Shown: positions 33,291 through 42,978, counted from the stretch's first letter. The stretch is 64,000 nt of DNA from Candidatus Omnitrophota bacterium (GCA_020632575.1 JACKFH010000018.1:8743-72742), one strand, 5' to 3'. The notes: a model not told the origin generated them from the letters alone. Numbers and translations: made by a program.

Positions 33291-36170
33291 TTACTGCCAC
33301 CCGAACTCCGGTGGATTTCCGTGGAAGTATTTGAACGTGATCTTGATGTCTCGGAGTTTGGTGATATTGGCTCCAAAATTCTTCGGCTGGGTCGGGTCGA
33401 GTTCGATCTGCCATTGGGTTGCGGCCAAAGGTCGGGCCGAGGTGTTTTGAACTCCGCCTGCGAGTTCCTGCCCGCGTTCGTAGGTCTCTCCCTGCTGCTC
33501 GCGGCCGTTCACACGCGAGGGGATTTCCGCGCGGAAGACCGAACGTTCCGGTCGGTCGGCGGCCGGGACCGACAGTTTGGTGATCATTCTCTCCTCGAGA
33601 TTGCGAGTCGAGTCGAAGAAGGTCTGGTTGCTGACAATTCCCGCCTGAGTCAGGAAATAAGTGCAGTCGGGTCCAGTGACATACCCCTGGTCCGCCTCGG
33701 TGTCGATGGTGACCGCCGCGACCCGGAGATTCCAACGGTTGCTGAAAGGAAGCAGCGGTTGCACCGGTTCGTTGGGGATTTCCAGATTCAATCCGAAGGT
33801 CAACTCGAACCCCGGAGTCGGCGCCTGTTGGGGGACTTGGATTAGGTTTGATTGAAGAAACTCCCTGAACAACTCAATCCGGTCGTTCAGATTTCTCGGG
33901 TTGTTGTTGTCTCCCACCAAGCCAAGGATATCGTCGCGCATGGAGATTGGACGATTGACAAAGGCCAATGGGTTTCGGTTAGGACCGCGAACCGAGATGC
34001 CATTCGTCCCGACAGATCGCAGTTTTGTGTCCCAGGCCTCCAGGGCATTGTAGAAATCGTTCGCCTCGTCGGCTGTTTGGATGCCGAATAGATCCTCCGG
34101 TTGGGTGTACGGATCGTACAGGCTGCTCCCAAGCGTTCCGGCCACTCCCTGAACATCTGGTGGGACAATAATGGGATTCCGATAGTCCTCGTTCCATTCG
34201 TACCCCAAGGCGCGCGTGAGGTCGTACAAACTCCCGATCGTTTTCTCCAGCGTGTCATTCGCGCGGGAAAGTTTGTTGCTTAGGATGATCCGGTAAGTCG
34301 GATCGTTGAACCAAAGGTCCTCGGCGGTCTGGACTGTCTCGGCATAGTCCGCCACCAGCTGATCGAGTCTCTGGAAGTCGAGTTCGAGGGCTGTGATCTC
34401 CTGATCGAATCGGAGTTGAGCGCGTTCGAGTTCGATTCGGGCATTGGCCTGTTCGAGCAAAATATTTTTGACCGTGGCGGCGCTGTTGGTGAGATTGATA
34501 TTGGCGTCTTGAACCGCGGAGATCATGGTCTGGGCCGCGCGAAGCGCGCCGGCGACCCCCGCCAATGGGTTGAAGGATGTCGTAAAAGTGGGCAACCCAC
34601 CCTCCGCTCCCGTTTGAACCTGATAAGAGGACGCGATGGATTCCGCCACCTGTAATGCCCCAATGGTGGCGGCCCCTTGGATTGTGATGTTGATGACCTG
34701 CCCGACCCGTTCTTGTTCGATGGCGATTCGTTCCGGAATGTTCTTTAGATTGTTGAAGGCCTGCAGCCCGGCGAACTGAGCGTCCTTCGCGGCAAGCACC
34801 CTTGTGCCTAACTGACCCACATTGCTCGTGGTCTGCCCCGGGACATAATCCGTGTCCAGGAGCGCGTCGACACGGTCCTGAACGATTCGGCGATACAGTT
34901 CGCGCCCGCGCACCGAGCCGAGTTGGTCGAACGACTCGTATTCTCCAAGATTGCCATCCCCATCGATATCCATCCCCACTGGCTCCCGCTCGCCGGTCGA
35001 GCCATCGTTATCCAGATCGAGGTCGGAGCGTGGGTCGAGGTTGGTGAGGAGAGTGAGCGGCGAAAGGAAAGCGTCTCGTTGCGAGAGGAGTTCGCTCCTC
35101 TGGGTGAGCGAATCCAGATCGAAATTGCGCTGTTCCTGCCGCGCCAGGATTTCGGCGTCCCGAGCCTCGGTGATATCGGATTTTGCCCGATTGATGAAGT
35201 TGGAAATGGAACCGTTGGGGATAAAATTGTCCGAGTTGCCGAATGGAGTCAGTCCCGATTTGATCCGCGTGTAGAGTTGTCGAGCCAAGCCTGTGTGGGC
35301 GATCTGCTTATCCGATCCATTCTGTTGGTACTGCTCCTCGGTCTGAATGGCGCCCATTGCCGCGGCCAGGATGTAGGAATGGTGAGCGCCCCGTTTCAAT
35401 TCGGCGATTGCGTCCTCTTTGGCGTTCGGATCGGTGGGGCGGCTGGAGAGGTTAAACAATTTCTTGGCCTTTTCGACGCTCGCTTGTGCTGCCCGATCGG
35501 CGCAGCGCGCGAAATGCGACATCTCGACTTGAATGGGATAGATGTCCTGCTGGTTGGCGGAACCCTCGAATGGACGGAACACCCCAGTGAATTGCGGGAA
35601 CCCCTCGTAAAACACATCATCTGTTCGCAAGAAGATTTCTCCATCCGGTTTGGTGAGCACACCCAGCGCGGTCCGATACCCGATGCCGAACGCCTCGATC
35701 GCCCGGTCGAGTTCCTCAGTCTCCTGACGCACGCTCCCCTGGGGCGGCGGAAGTCTTTCAGGAGGGTTCTCGGGGTCGAAGTTATCGATTCTCGGATAAC
35801 GCATTCGAAGGGCGTCGAGCAGATATTGGTTACCTTCGACGATTTGACCCTGAAAGACTTCATTGACCGAATTTGCGATTCCGAGCAGGACATCGTTGTC
35901 GCCCATCCCGAGTTCGCGAAGTTCGCAGAGTTCATCCAGAGTTTGCCAGATGTTCGTCCTTGCGTCGTGGTTCGAGGATTGCCATCCGCTGACCAGCGCC
36001 CCGAAATCGCGGCTCTCGCCATTCGCGAAAGAGGCGCGGTAAAAGCGGGCCTGCTTGAGGCGTTCAAGTGCAGCGTCTTTGTTGGGGACTCCCGACCGCA
36101 CGGGGGAGGAGGCGGTCGCGATTCCGACCAAAGCAAGCAGGACAAGAGTTCCCGATCTCCGATGCCTCAT
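33291..36170 (-). CDS. Secreted TcA-like protein (Tc-toxin pore/TcB-binding-type C-terminal half)
   Basis: 959 residues from the ATG at 36170, which has AAGGAGGG upstream and overlaps the previous stop by ATGA. A Sec signal covers residues 1 to about 27. A helical N-terminal half holds calcium-loop-like repeats (DLDNDGSTGEREP, DIDGDGNLGE) near 383-410. Residues about 510-650 are long helices: a Gly/Ala-rich hydrophobic stretch, then a coiled coil with RAQLRFDQEITALELDFQRL, then YRIILSNKLSRANDTLE and YDLTRALGYEW. The end has a beta-sandwich with LPFSNRWNLRVAAVTIDTEA and a final KLRDIKITFKYFHGN. This order resembles the membrane-inserting and TcB-binding parts of TcA toxin subunits. No TcB/TcC gene is present. 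Homology is judged by eye. Confidence 0.6.
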   Translation of the reverse strand: MRHRRSGTLVLLALVGIATASSPVRSGVPNKDAALERLKQARFYRASFANGESRDFGALVSGWQSSNHDARTNIWQTLDELCELRELGMGDNDVLLGIANSVNEVFQGQIVEGNQYLLDALRMRYPRIDNFDPENPPERLPPPQGSVRQETEELDRAIEAFGIGYRTALGVLTKPDGEIFLRTDDVFYEGFPQFTGVFRPFEGSANQQDIYPIQVEMSHFARCADRAAQASVEKAKKLFNLSSRPTDPNAKEDAIAELKRGAHHSYILAAAMGAIQTEEQYQQNGSDKQIAHTGLARQLYTRIKSGLTPFGNSDNFIPNGSISNFINRAKSDITEARDAEILARQEQRNFDLDSLTQRSELLSQRDAFLSPLTLLTNLDPRSDLDLDNDGSTGEREPVGMDIDGDGNLGEYESFDQLGSVRGRELYRRIVQDRVDALLDTDYVPGQTTSNVGQLGTRVLAAKDAQFAGLQAFNNLKNIPERIAIEQERVGQVINITIQGAATIGALQVAESIASSYQVQTGAEGGLPTFTTSFNPLAGVAGALRAAQTMISAVQDANINLTNSAATVKNILLEQANARIELERAQLRFDQEITALELDFQRLDQLVADYAETVQTAEDLWFNDPTYRIILSNKLSRANDTLEKTIGSLYDLTRALGYEWNEDYRNPIIVPPDVQGVAGTLGSSLYDPYTQPEDLFGIQTADEANDFYNALEAWDTKLRSVGTNGISVRGPNRNPLAFVNRPISMRDDILGLVGDNNNPRNLNDRIELFREFLQSNLIQVPQQAPTPGFELTFGLNLEIPNEPVQPLLPFSNRWNLRVAAVTIDTEADQGYVTGPDCTYFLTQAGIVSNQTFFDSTRNLEERMITKLSVPAADRPERSVFRAEIPSRVNGREQQGETYERGQELAGGVQNTSARPLAATQWQIELDPTQPKNFGANITKLRDIKITFKYFHGNPPEFGWQ

Positions 36171-39100
36171 GGCGTCCCTCCTTCCGGAGTCCAATCCGAT
36201 GGGAAGGGTCTTCCCCCTCCGACCAGGGAAAGGTCGCTGCTCGTGGAATATCCGGAGATGGTCGCTCCCAATGAAGTCACCATTCGATAACACTTCCAGG
36301 TCTGCCCCTCCTCTTCGGAACAGGTGTCGAAAACCAGGTCGCCGCCGCGCTCGCCCTGGAAGAGTGAGTAGGATATGCGTCCCACTCCCTGGACGCTCAG
36401 ATGAGTTGGCGGGATCGCTCCCACCAAACGCGTGTCCGTGTCGACCTGAACCAGGGGATCGGTGGAATTGGAATCCACGGGAAAAGTTCCATCGCCGGGA
36501 AGACGGTCATTGTCGAATGTGGTGGCGTCGACCATGTTTTCGTTCAGGACCACATTGGAAACCTGTGGGAATGATGCATTAGCGTTGGTCGGAGTATAAA
36601 CGCCGGGGACGACTCCGCCGCCGACTCCAAAACTTCCCGCCATTCGGAAGGGAGGCGCCCCGGAGGGTGACTCGAGAGCCGCTGTCGGTTTGATCACCAC
36701 CCCCTGGGAAAAACTGATGGGCGGAGTCGATTCGGTGAAGACCGCGATATCGTAAGCGCCGGGTAGCAGGCTCGCGAATGTCGCGTCCGGCGAGGGGCTC
36801 TGCATGGTCTGGATCCCTCCAATCGGGTCTCCAGTTTGGAGATCTCGACGGAGAATCTGAAACGAGAACGTGGTGGGCGGAGTCCCGGATCCCGTGACAT
36901 AAGTGAGATGGAGATCCGCCGGCCCAACCGCCTCCTTCGGGTGGAAGAGCAGTTGAGGCTCCAGTGGCATTCTTCTTTTGATTCTCAGGGTCAATCCGGC
37001 GACCACGTCATCCAAATAAAAGGCCGATTGCCCCTCGCCATTGAACGATTCGTATCCAAACTTTGAGGCTGTCGCGCGATAGAGATTGGGTGTCAGGGAG
37101 TCGAAGAAGAAGACGCCATCCGGCCCGGTTTCGGTGTAGGGAAGGAGAACGCCGCCGGTAAGACTGACAACCGCGCCATCGACTGGAAACCCTTGATCGT
37201 CCTGAACGACTCCCTGAACCGAATAGACCGTTGGACCAAGCACCTCGAGTTGGAAAGATAGCAAACGCTGAGAACCACCAGGACCGTCGACATGGTCGGT
37301 GATCTCGAGAAACCATTCGCCTTGACCAATGATGCCGTCAAAGGCGTCGAGGGCGTTCGCCCCGCTGGATGGGAATGTCTCGTCGGGGAAAACAGTTTCC
37401 AGATCGACACCGGGGGCGCCATTGAAAAGTTGCACCCGAATGGGAGCGCCGCCCTTCGCGGGTGTCGGACCCTCCAGCCAGATCTCGATATCGCTGGTTC
37501 GAGGATGAGTCAAATCGAGGCTCACTCGAACGTCCTCGACCAATGTGCGTGTCGGAATGGTCACCGGAAAACGCTTCGTTTCCGTTCCGAAAGTTCCTCC
37601 CACCGGGTCCCAGTCGACAGTCGAGCCTTGTCGCCCCATCGGTTCCAGCGAAGTTCGCTCCAGGACGAAATCCCCTTCGACAATGACCGGCTGATCGAGG
37701 ATTCCATGGAGAGTGTCTTGGACTTTTCCCGACAAAATGTTTTCGCTGGTCCGAAGACCATTGAGCCGGATCTCCCGACGGAGGTCGCCGGGCAAAGGAT
37801 TGAAATCGTTGATGTCGAAATTCTCCCGTCCGGAACCCGGCATGAAGTACCCGCCCGTGATCGTGAAATCGGAGGAATTCGATCGATAGTTGTCTCCGGC
37901 CATTGGGACATCCATGGGGATGGAAAGGGAATCCTCCGAGTTGACAATCCCTCGGATCGTTCCATCTCCCGCGCGGTCGAGGGTGATTTGAAAATCGAGG
38001 GAAGGGAGCTGCATCTCTTTGCCGTCGACTCGGGTCATTCGAGCTCGTCCGGTGTAATCCCCCTGAATGTCCGGGACCAAGGCTCGGACAGGGATCGTTC
38101 TCGAACCCCCGGTCGATCGGATGGTCAGGTTTCCATTCAGTTCCGAGGGCCCCGCCAAGGCCCCGCGTGTCACTGTGACCGCGACTTGGGCTGTGCCTCG
38201 AATCAGTTTCCCCTCGGTGGGCGACACCGAAAGCCAGTTGGCGCTTCCCGGGTCCACCTCGACCCTCCAGGAGAGGATGCCATCTCCCGGATTTCTCAAA
38301 ATGATCTCGCGACGGCCCGCTTCCTCCGGGTAGAAGAGACTCTGTTGCACATCATCCGTTTCGGGATCGGGCGAGGTCCAAGTCGAACTGTCTTGGACTC
38401 CGTCGCTGTCGATGTCGCGGTCCTCCGCGCCGGGAAAATTTCCGGTCGGTTGAATATCCGAGTCGGCGGGTAAAATGGTGCGCAATCTCGGTTGCAGAAC
38501 GATGGAGGGACCGTCGGTGACAAACACCCAATACCCGTTGCCTCGGATGAAGGATTGGAGCGTGTCCTGATTCGGGGTCCCCGGTTCGTTCCCAGGTGGA
38601 AGCCCGGCGGTCGAATCGCCGATCGGTCGGTCGTTGAAAGCGTCCCAAACCAGATTGTTGGAAAGATCTCCTGAGAGCTGGTAAACCGAAGCGATGCGTG
38701 AATTCGAGGGTTCGACAAGGTCCACATTGTCCCCAAAAACCGATTCGATATCCGCCAGGAAATTGTCTTGGTTCGAACCCCCGTCGAGACCGATCAGGTT
38801 CCACCCCGGATAGAGGGTGACCGCTCCGTTTTCCGGCAACGATCCTTCGACATGCAGTTTGAGTCCCGCGAATTTCAGTTTGAGCCAATATCCCTGATAG
38901 ATTTTCATGTCTTGAATGCCGGCGCCGGGGATATTGTTGAGTTCTCCACCTGGAGACCATGTCAACCATCTTTCCAATTGGGCGTCATAACACCACAGAG
39001 AATCCACCGCGCTGTTCAGGTCGACTTGGCTTCCAAACTGGGTGAGTCCCGCCAAGACAGCGGATGGTGAGGGATCGTTCGGTAGAACCTGGAGAGAAAT

Positions 39101-39343
39101 GAGGTTCCACCCCATTTCCAAATCGGCGATTTCCTGGATCTCGGTGTCAGCGATTTGTTTGACCGAGGTCTTGGGAATATTCGGACCGTTGTCGGGGGTG
39201 GTGAGGGTGGGGGGGGCAACCTGGGCCAAAGACAGATTCAGTCCCAAGATGACGAACAGACTTCCGATCAGAAAGATTCGGGAGACATAGCCCCACAATC
39301 GCCACTGGCGGGTTTGGGCAGGAGAACTATTTGAGCGGTTCAA
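36167..39343 (-). CDS. Large secreted modular protein (BACON-like, P-domain, carboxypeptidase-regulatory domains)
   Basis: 1058 residues from a TTG start with AAGGAG 10 bases upstream. A long n-region and signal peptide end near residue 43. Residues about 75-220 hold two GWNLIS/GWNLIGL modules. A BACON-like Ig unit lies near 338-418 (SANWLSVSPTEGKLIRGTAQ). A proprotein-convertase P-domain lies near 574-714 (VRVSLDLTHPRTSDIEIWLE, GQGEWFLEITDHVDGPGGSQ), then a carboxypeptidase-regulatory-like unit (VQGVVQDDQGFPVDGAVVSL) and further beta domains. No protease domain is present. It is likely a surface adhesion or scaffold protein, coupled by ATGA to the TcA-like gene and therefore made together with it. 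Confidence 0.7.
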   Translation of the reverse strand: MNRSNSSPAQTRQWRLWGYVSRIFLIGSLFVILGLNLSLAQVAPPTLTTPDNGPNIPKTSVKQIADTEIQEIADLEMGWNLISLQVLPNDPSPSAVLAGLTQFGSQVDLNSAVDSLWCYDAQLERWLTWSPGGELNNIPGAGIQDMKIYQGYWLKLKFAGLKLHVEGSLPENGAVTLYPGWNLIGLDGGSNQDNFLADIESVFGDNVDLVEPSNSRIASVYQLSGDLSNNLVWDAFNDRPIGDSTAGLPPGNEPGTPNQDTLQSFIRGNGYWVFVTDGPSIVLQPRLRTILPADSDIQPTGNFPGAEDRDIDSDGVQDSSTWTSPDPETDDVQQSLFYPEEAGRREIILRNPGDGILSWRVEVDPGSANWLSVSPTEGKLIRGTAQVAVTVTRGALAGPSELNGNLTIRSTGGSRTIPVRALVPDIQGDYTGRARMTRVDGKEMQLPSLDFQITLDRAGDGTIRGIVNSEDSLSIPMDVPMAGDNYRSNSSDFTITGGYFMPGSGRENFDINDFNPLPGDLRREIRLNGLRTSENILSGKVQDTLHGILDQPVIVEGDFVLERTSLEPMGRQGSTVDWDPVGGTFGTETKRFPVTIPTRTLVEDVRVSLDLTHPRTSDIEIWLEGPTPAKGGAPIRVQLFNGAPGVDLETVFPDETFPSSGANALDAFDGIIGQGEWFLEITDHVDGPGGSQRLLSFQLEVLGPTVYSVQGVVQDDQGFPVDGAVVSLTGGVLLPYTETGPDGVFFFDSLTPNLYRATASKFGYESFNGEGQSAFYLDDVVAGLTLRIKRRMPLEPQLLFHPKEAVGPADLHLTYVTGSGTPPTTFSFQILRRDLQTGDPIGGIQTMQSPSPDATFASLLPGAYDIAVFTESTPPISFSQGVVIKPTAALESPSGAPPFRMAGSFGVGGGVVPGVYTPTNANASFPQVSNVVLNENMVDATTFDNDRLPGDGTFPVDSNSTDPLVQVDTDTRLVGAIPPTHLSVQGVGRISYSLFQGERGGDLVFDTCSEEEGQTWKCYRMVTSLGATISGYSTSSDLSLVGGGRPFPSDWTPEGGTP

Positions 39344-39470
39344 GAAAGATTTTCTCCTTTTGAGAATCTACCCGCAAACAGGACAATGACAGACAAATGT
39401 TCGGATCCGAATCTTGCAGCATCGCCGTGCCGATTGCGATTATCCGAAATCGACGCGACCCACCGAACAG

Positions 39471-39499
39471 AGTGTCTGTCTCGCTCCAATTAATGTCAA
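39471..39499 (-). promoter_or_regulatory. Possible promoter of the secreted two-gene operon
   Basis: On the minus strand, a perfect TTGACA (39494-39499) with a 17-base spacer to GACACT (39471-39476). This would give a leader of about 120 bases before the TTG start at 39343. The -10 is weak. The 277-base gap 39344-39620 holds nothing else I can support, apart from an 84-codon frame discussed as a finding. Confidence 0.3.
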
Positions 39500-39620
39500 G
39501 AACGAATTGGAGCCCTCGGATTTGCGCACTGGATCCCTTTAATTCAACATATTCTGAAAACTGACCGATTTGGGCGACCAAATGTGAGTGAAGAAGCGAA
39601 TTCTTTCCGATTTCGCGCTA

Positions 39621-40529
39621 TTACAGAGAAAGGCTGCGGGTCCCCCAAACTCGCGCGATGACCAAGACGACGACCGCGGCGATCACCATGATCAAAGAAA
39701 CCGCCACCGCCGCCTCCAAATCTCCAATGCTGAATTCGAGAAAAACCGTAGTGGAGAGAACCTCGGTCTTGTTTCGTGTCGCCCCCGCGAAAATCAACAG
39801 CGGACCGAACTCTCCCAGCGCTCGCGCCCAAGCGAGAGTCGCCGCGGTCAGCATTCCCTGTCGAGCCAATGGAAAGACGACCTTAGTAAAAGCCTGTGAC
39901 TGACTGCAACCGAGAGTCAGGGCCACTTGCTCCTGACGGTAATCGATCTGATCGAAAGTGGCCCGCATGGTCCGAATCGCGAAGGCCGCGGCTACCATGA
40001 ACTGCGCGAGCACCACTGCGGGTATTTGATAAACCACCCATTGGCTGATCGAATTGAAGGGCTGGAATTGGAACAGGATGAGGAGACTCAGTCCCACCAC
40101 CAAGGGCGGCAACACGATAGGGATGTCCAGCATCGAGTCCAGTAAATTGCGCCCGGGAAACCGGAACCTGGACAAGGAATACCCCAAGGGAACCGCCACG
40201 ATTACAGACAGGATGGCGGTAAAGAAACAGGAGGCCAATGTGAGCTGAATGGAGTAGCGAATTTCCGGTTTGCACAGAGCCGAGTAGATCGGAAGAAAGG
40301 CCCGCAACACCGGACGGGCCCATTCCAGGGAGGATGGAAGCGCCACCTGGCTCGCGGAATCGGAGGTGACGAGATAAGCGACATCGCCGACAAGCATCCC
40401 CCCCAGCATTACAATGTAAAATCCACCGATCACCAGGAGGCAAGCATAAAAAGGGAGGTCGGAGGGCGGGGTGTGTTCGCGCTGGGATAGCGATCTTGGT
40501 CCCCGTCCCTCAGTCTCGATATCGTTCAT
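39621..40529 (-). CDS. ModB/CysT-like ABC transporter permease
   Basis: 302 residues with about six membrane segments. The cytoplasmic EAA loop is QVALTLGCSQSQAFTKVVFP, and the following WARALGEFGPLLIFAGATR is the molybdate/tungstate/sulfate permease pattern (ARALGEFG). Its start overlaps the stop of the binding-protein gene by ATGA. No ATPase gene (ModC/CysA/WtpC type) follows; the next genes are the secreted pair. It must either use an ATPase encoded elsewhere or be one half of a split locus. The substrate is probably an oxyanion such as molybdate or tungstate. Confidence 0.85.
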   Translation of the reverse strand: MNDIETEGRGPRSLSQREHTPPSDLPFYACLLVIGGFYIVMLGGMLVGDVAYLVTSDSASQVALPSSLEWARPVLRAFLPIYSALCKPEIRYSIQLTLASCFFTAILSVIVAVPLGYSLSRFRFPGRNLLDSMLDIPIVLPPLVVGLSLLILFQFQPFNSISQWVVYQIPAVVLAQFMVAAAFAIRTMRATFDQIDYRQEQVALTLGCSQSQAFTKVVFPLARQGMLTAATLAWARALGEFGPLLIFAGATRNKTEVLSTTVFLEFSIGDLEAAVAVSLIMVIAAVVVLVIARVWGTRSLSL

Positions 40530-42118
40530 TGTTTTGCGTTTTCCAGAGTCTTGATAACCGAATCCTCCAAACGGAAGTGAAATCCGGCATCCTCGAATTG
40601 TTGACGCGCCCGCGCGATGGTCCGATAGAACCGCCTGTCCAAGTTTTTGTGGTTGCTGGACTTGGCAATCGCGAAGGGTTGAACGGCCTGGGCGGCGGGA
40701 GAGTCGATCGATATCGTATCCACTTTATCCGATTCGGCTTTTGTGTCGGTGGCGTAGGCGAGGGCCGCGTCGACCGAACCGGTCGCGACAGTTGGCACGA
40801 GCATGGCCGAGGTGGCGGTTTGTGTCACCACGTTCTTCATGACGTCGTCATACACCCCCTCCGCTTCGAGTGTCTGACGGGTCAAAACGCCGATCGTGCA
40901 TTGGTCCGGCTGGCCCACCGCGACCCTCATTCCGGGTTTGGTTAGATCCTTGAGCGATTGGATGTTTTTCGAATTGCCTTTCGGCACCGCGATCACCACC
41001 CGCGTATCCGAAATATCCACATCTTCCTGAAACCAATCCTTCACGGATTCCAGGTAATATCGATCGCAGGCCATATAGGTGTCTGGAAACCCGCCCCCCT
41101 GTTGTTGGTCCCGAATCGTGCGCATTTGGGAGGTGAGTATTCCGCACCCGTTGTAAACCGTGTTGACCACAACCCCTTCTCTTTTCTCGAATTCTTTAAT
41201 CAACGACTCCACCGCGCGACGGTTCACCGATCCGCAGTAAAAGGTGATTTGCGGGACCTCCTCCCATTTGTCTCCCTCGACCGTTTCGAAGCCATCCTTT
41301 TTGAACGCTTCTAGACCCTTGTCACGAGAAGAGAGGTATCGCGCGAAACGAAGGGCCTCGGTGGGAGTTTGCGAGGAGGTGAGGACACCAATCATAACGC
41401 TCCCAGTTCCAGCATCGAGCGTCGGCGTTCGGACTGCCTCAAGATTTGGGTATAGGGGAAGTGTCGAATCCCAGACAACTCCCACATCGACACTGCCGAT
41501 TTTGACATCGTTGGCGACTTCCGGAACGGTCGGTTTGAAGACGCCGGTTTTGGTCACATGCTCTTGCACACGGTCCCAGTAGCCGGCGTCCTCCAGCAGT
41601 TTACGGGTGGCCTTTCCGATCGCGGCTTGGTCCGGGTTCCCCAAGGCTGTTTTGACATCGTCGCGCAAGAGGTCTTCGATAGCATGGATGTTTTTCGGAT
41701 TCCCTTTTTTCACAGCCAGGACCGGCCGCATGAGCGCGAGCGGAATCGCTTCTTTCACCAAACCTTTTTCACGCGCCAGATTGATGTAGTTGTCGTCGGC
41801 GGCGATATACAAATCGCCCGTCTTGCCCACGTCGATCTGACTCAGGAGCGTGTTCGATCCTCCATATTGGATTTGGATTGGGGTTCCATATTCTTTTTCA
41901 TATTGCGCCGCCACTTCCTCCACCGGCGGGCGGATTCCGGCGGCGCAATACAAAAACAAGGACTGCTTCGAGTTTTCGTCCTTGGCGCCTTGGGTCACTG
42001 GCATGGATTGCTTTCCGAGATTGAACAGGACAAACCCCAGGACTCCGAGCATTGCGATCGCCGAGATCAGGATAAGCAGGAAACGGTTGGCGCTCCCGCG
42101 TGCGTTAAGATCAATCAT
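40526..42118 (-). CDS. Tandem-duplicated ModA-like oxyanion-binding protein, membrane-anchored
   Basis: About 530 residues from the ATG at 42118 (GGAG 10 bases upstream; a TTG 15 bases earlier is in frame but less likely). A hydrophobic segment (FLLILISAIAMLGVLGFVLF) is a signal or anchor. Two ModA-like binding domains follow in tandem, about 45-265 and 270-510. They share FLYCAAGIRPPVEE with ITFYCGSVNRRAVES, and KGNPKNIHAIEDL with KGNSKNIQSLKDL. They also share GNPDQAAIGKATRKLLEDAG with GQPDQCTIGVLTRQTLEAEG. A single binding protein carrying two copies of the fold is unusual for this system. The gene is coupled to the permease by ATGA. Confidence 0.85.
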   Translation of the reverse strand: MIDLNARGSANRFLLILISAIAMLGVLGFVLFNLGKQSMPVTQGAKDENSKQSLFLYCAAGIRPPVEEVAAQYEKEYGTPIQIQYGGSNTLLSQIDVGKTGDLYIAADDNYINLAREKGLVKEAIPLALMRPVLAVKKGNPKNIHAIEDLLRDDVKTALGNPDQAAIGKATRKLLEDAGYWDRVQEHVTKTGVFKPTVPEVANDVKIGSVDVGVVWDSTLPLYPNLEAVRTPTLDAGTGSVMIGVLTSSQTPTEALRFARYLSSRDKGLEAFKKDGFETVEGDKWEEVPQITFYCGSVNRRAVESLIKEFEKREGVVVNTVYNGCGILTSQMRTIRDQQQGGGFPDTYMACDRYYLESVKDWFQEDVDISDTRVVIAVPKGNSKNIQSLKDLTKPGMRVAVGQPDQCTIGVLTRQTLEAEGVYDDVMKNVVTQTATSAMLVPTVATGSVDAALAYATDTKAESDKVDTISIDSPAAQAVQPFAIAKSSNHKNLDRRFYRTIARARQQFEDAGFHFRLEDSVIKTLENAKQ

Positions 42119-42133
42119 GACTGAATTCTCCAA

Positions 42134-42978
42134 ACTTTAATTTCCTGCTGATGCGAATTTTTTTCGATTCCGGGATGAGAAAAAGAGGGGAAGAGTTGTG
42201 GGTTCCCATTTTCAATTTCGGTCGTTGGCCAATCCCACATCCTCGCGATCGGCGGCAGACCTCCCAAGCATTGGATTGATGCCAAGGATAGAAACAGGGA
42301 GGAACACAACCGATCTGAAAATTCTGCATCTTAATCTTGCTTTTCAAGAACAATCGTTGTCAGAGGCGCCACCCTTGTCAAGGGAATCAAGCCAGCCTCA
42401 ATCTGATGTTCGTTGCTTCTCATAGCGCCGCGGACAAAACCGAGTCGAACCCTTGAGGAGATCGTGCGTCCTCTATGTTGACAACCGCACAGTTGCCCGG
42501 CTCATACAAGTTCTCAAGATCTCGCTCTTCCACCGATCACCGAATCCATTGAACCGACAATGGAATTTGCCGGCGTCAGGGTTGCCAACGGCGAGCGGAG
42601 ATTTGATTTCAAAAAGCGTTCGACCTTCGACGGTAGCGAAACAGATCATATCATTTCTTATTTTGTATGAGGCATAAGTTAAGGAAGGGCGGCTACTCCC
42701 GCAAAAAGTAAAGAAAAATTCGTTGATTGGGTTGGGGGAAGAATTTGGGAGTATAATCCCCGTATGGATGGGGAGGTCTTCCCGAATCGACTTGGCCCGT
42801 TCTCCGGTGATCGGAGCGGTAGCCCTCCAGGGGTGCGCGAGTGCGAAACAGGTTGATGCAAACAGACTGGCTCCAAGGCGATCCGCCCATGTTCAAGTAA
42901 GCATTCTGTCTATCAAGCCAAGGAAATCCGATGGGTTGATTTGGTTCTTTGTAAAAATGAGGAGGGAAGAGTAAACCG
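42134..42978. other. 845-base intergenic region, no supportable gene
   Basis: This separates the minus-strand ModA-like gene from the plus-strand alpha-2-macroglobulin gene. A minus-strand TTGACA (42376-42381) has only a weak AACGAT 17 bases on. A plus-strand TATAAT (42752-42757) has no matching -35. Short frames exist, including one ending at 42974 that encodes a lipobox-like GAVALQGCASA stretch, but it has no SD and no recognisable similarity. A good SD (GGAGGG, 42961) belongs to the macroglobulin gene. Confidence 0.6.

Noticed and set aside
34923..36290. A long open frame of about 455 codons on the plus strand opposite the TcA-like gene
   Set aside because: It is a mirror of codon bias in the minus-strand gene, has no SD, no recognisable domains and an Arg/Glu-rich composition. 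The minus-strand gene has a signal peptide, SD and ATGA coupling.
37292..38473. A long plus-strand frame opposite the modular secreted protein
   Set aside because: It is antisense to well-defined P-domain and BACON-like regions, and its translation shows no fold-like pattern.
42768..42974. Short lipoprotein-like frame (GAVALQGCASA) before the macroglobulin gene
   Set aside because: No SD, no charge pattern before the hydrophobic stretch and no recognisable similarity. It ends 4 bases before the macroglobulin start and covers its SD.
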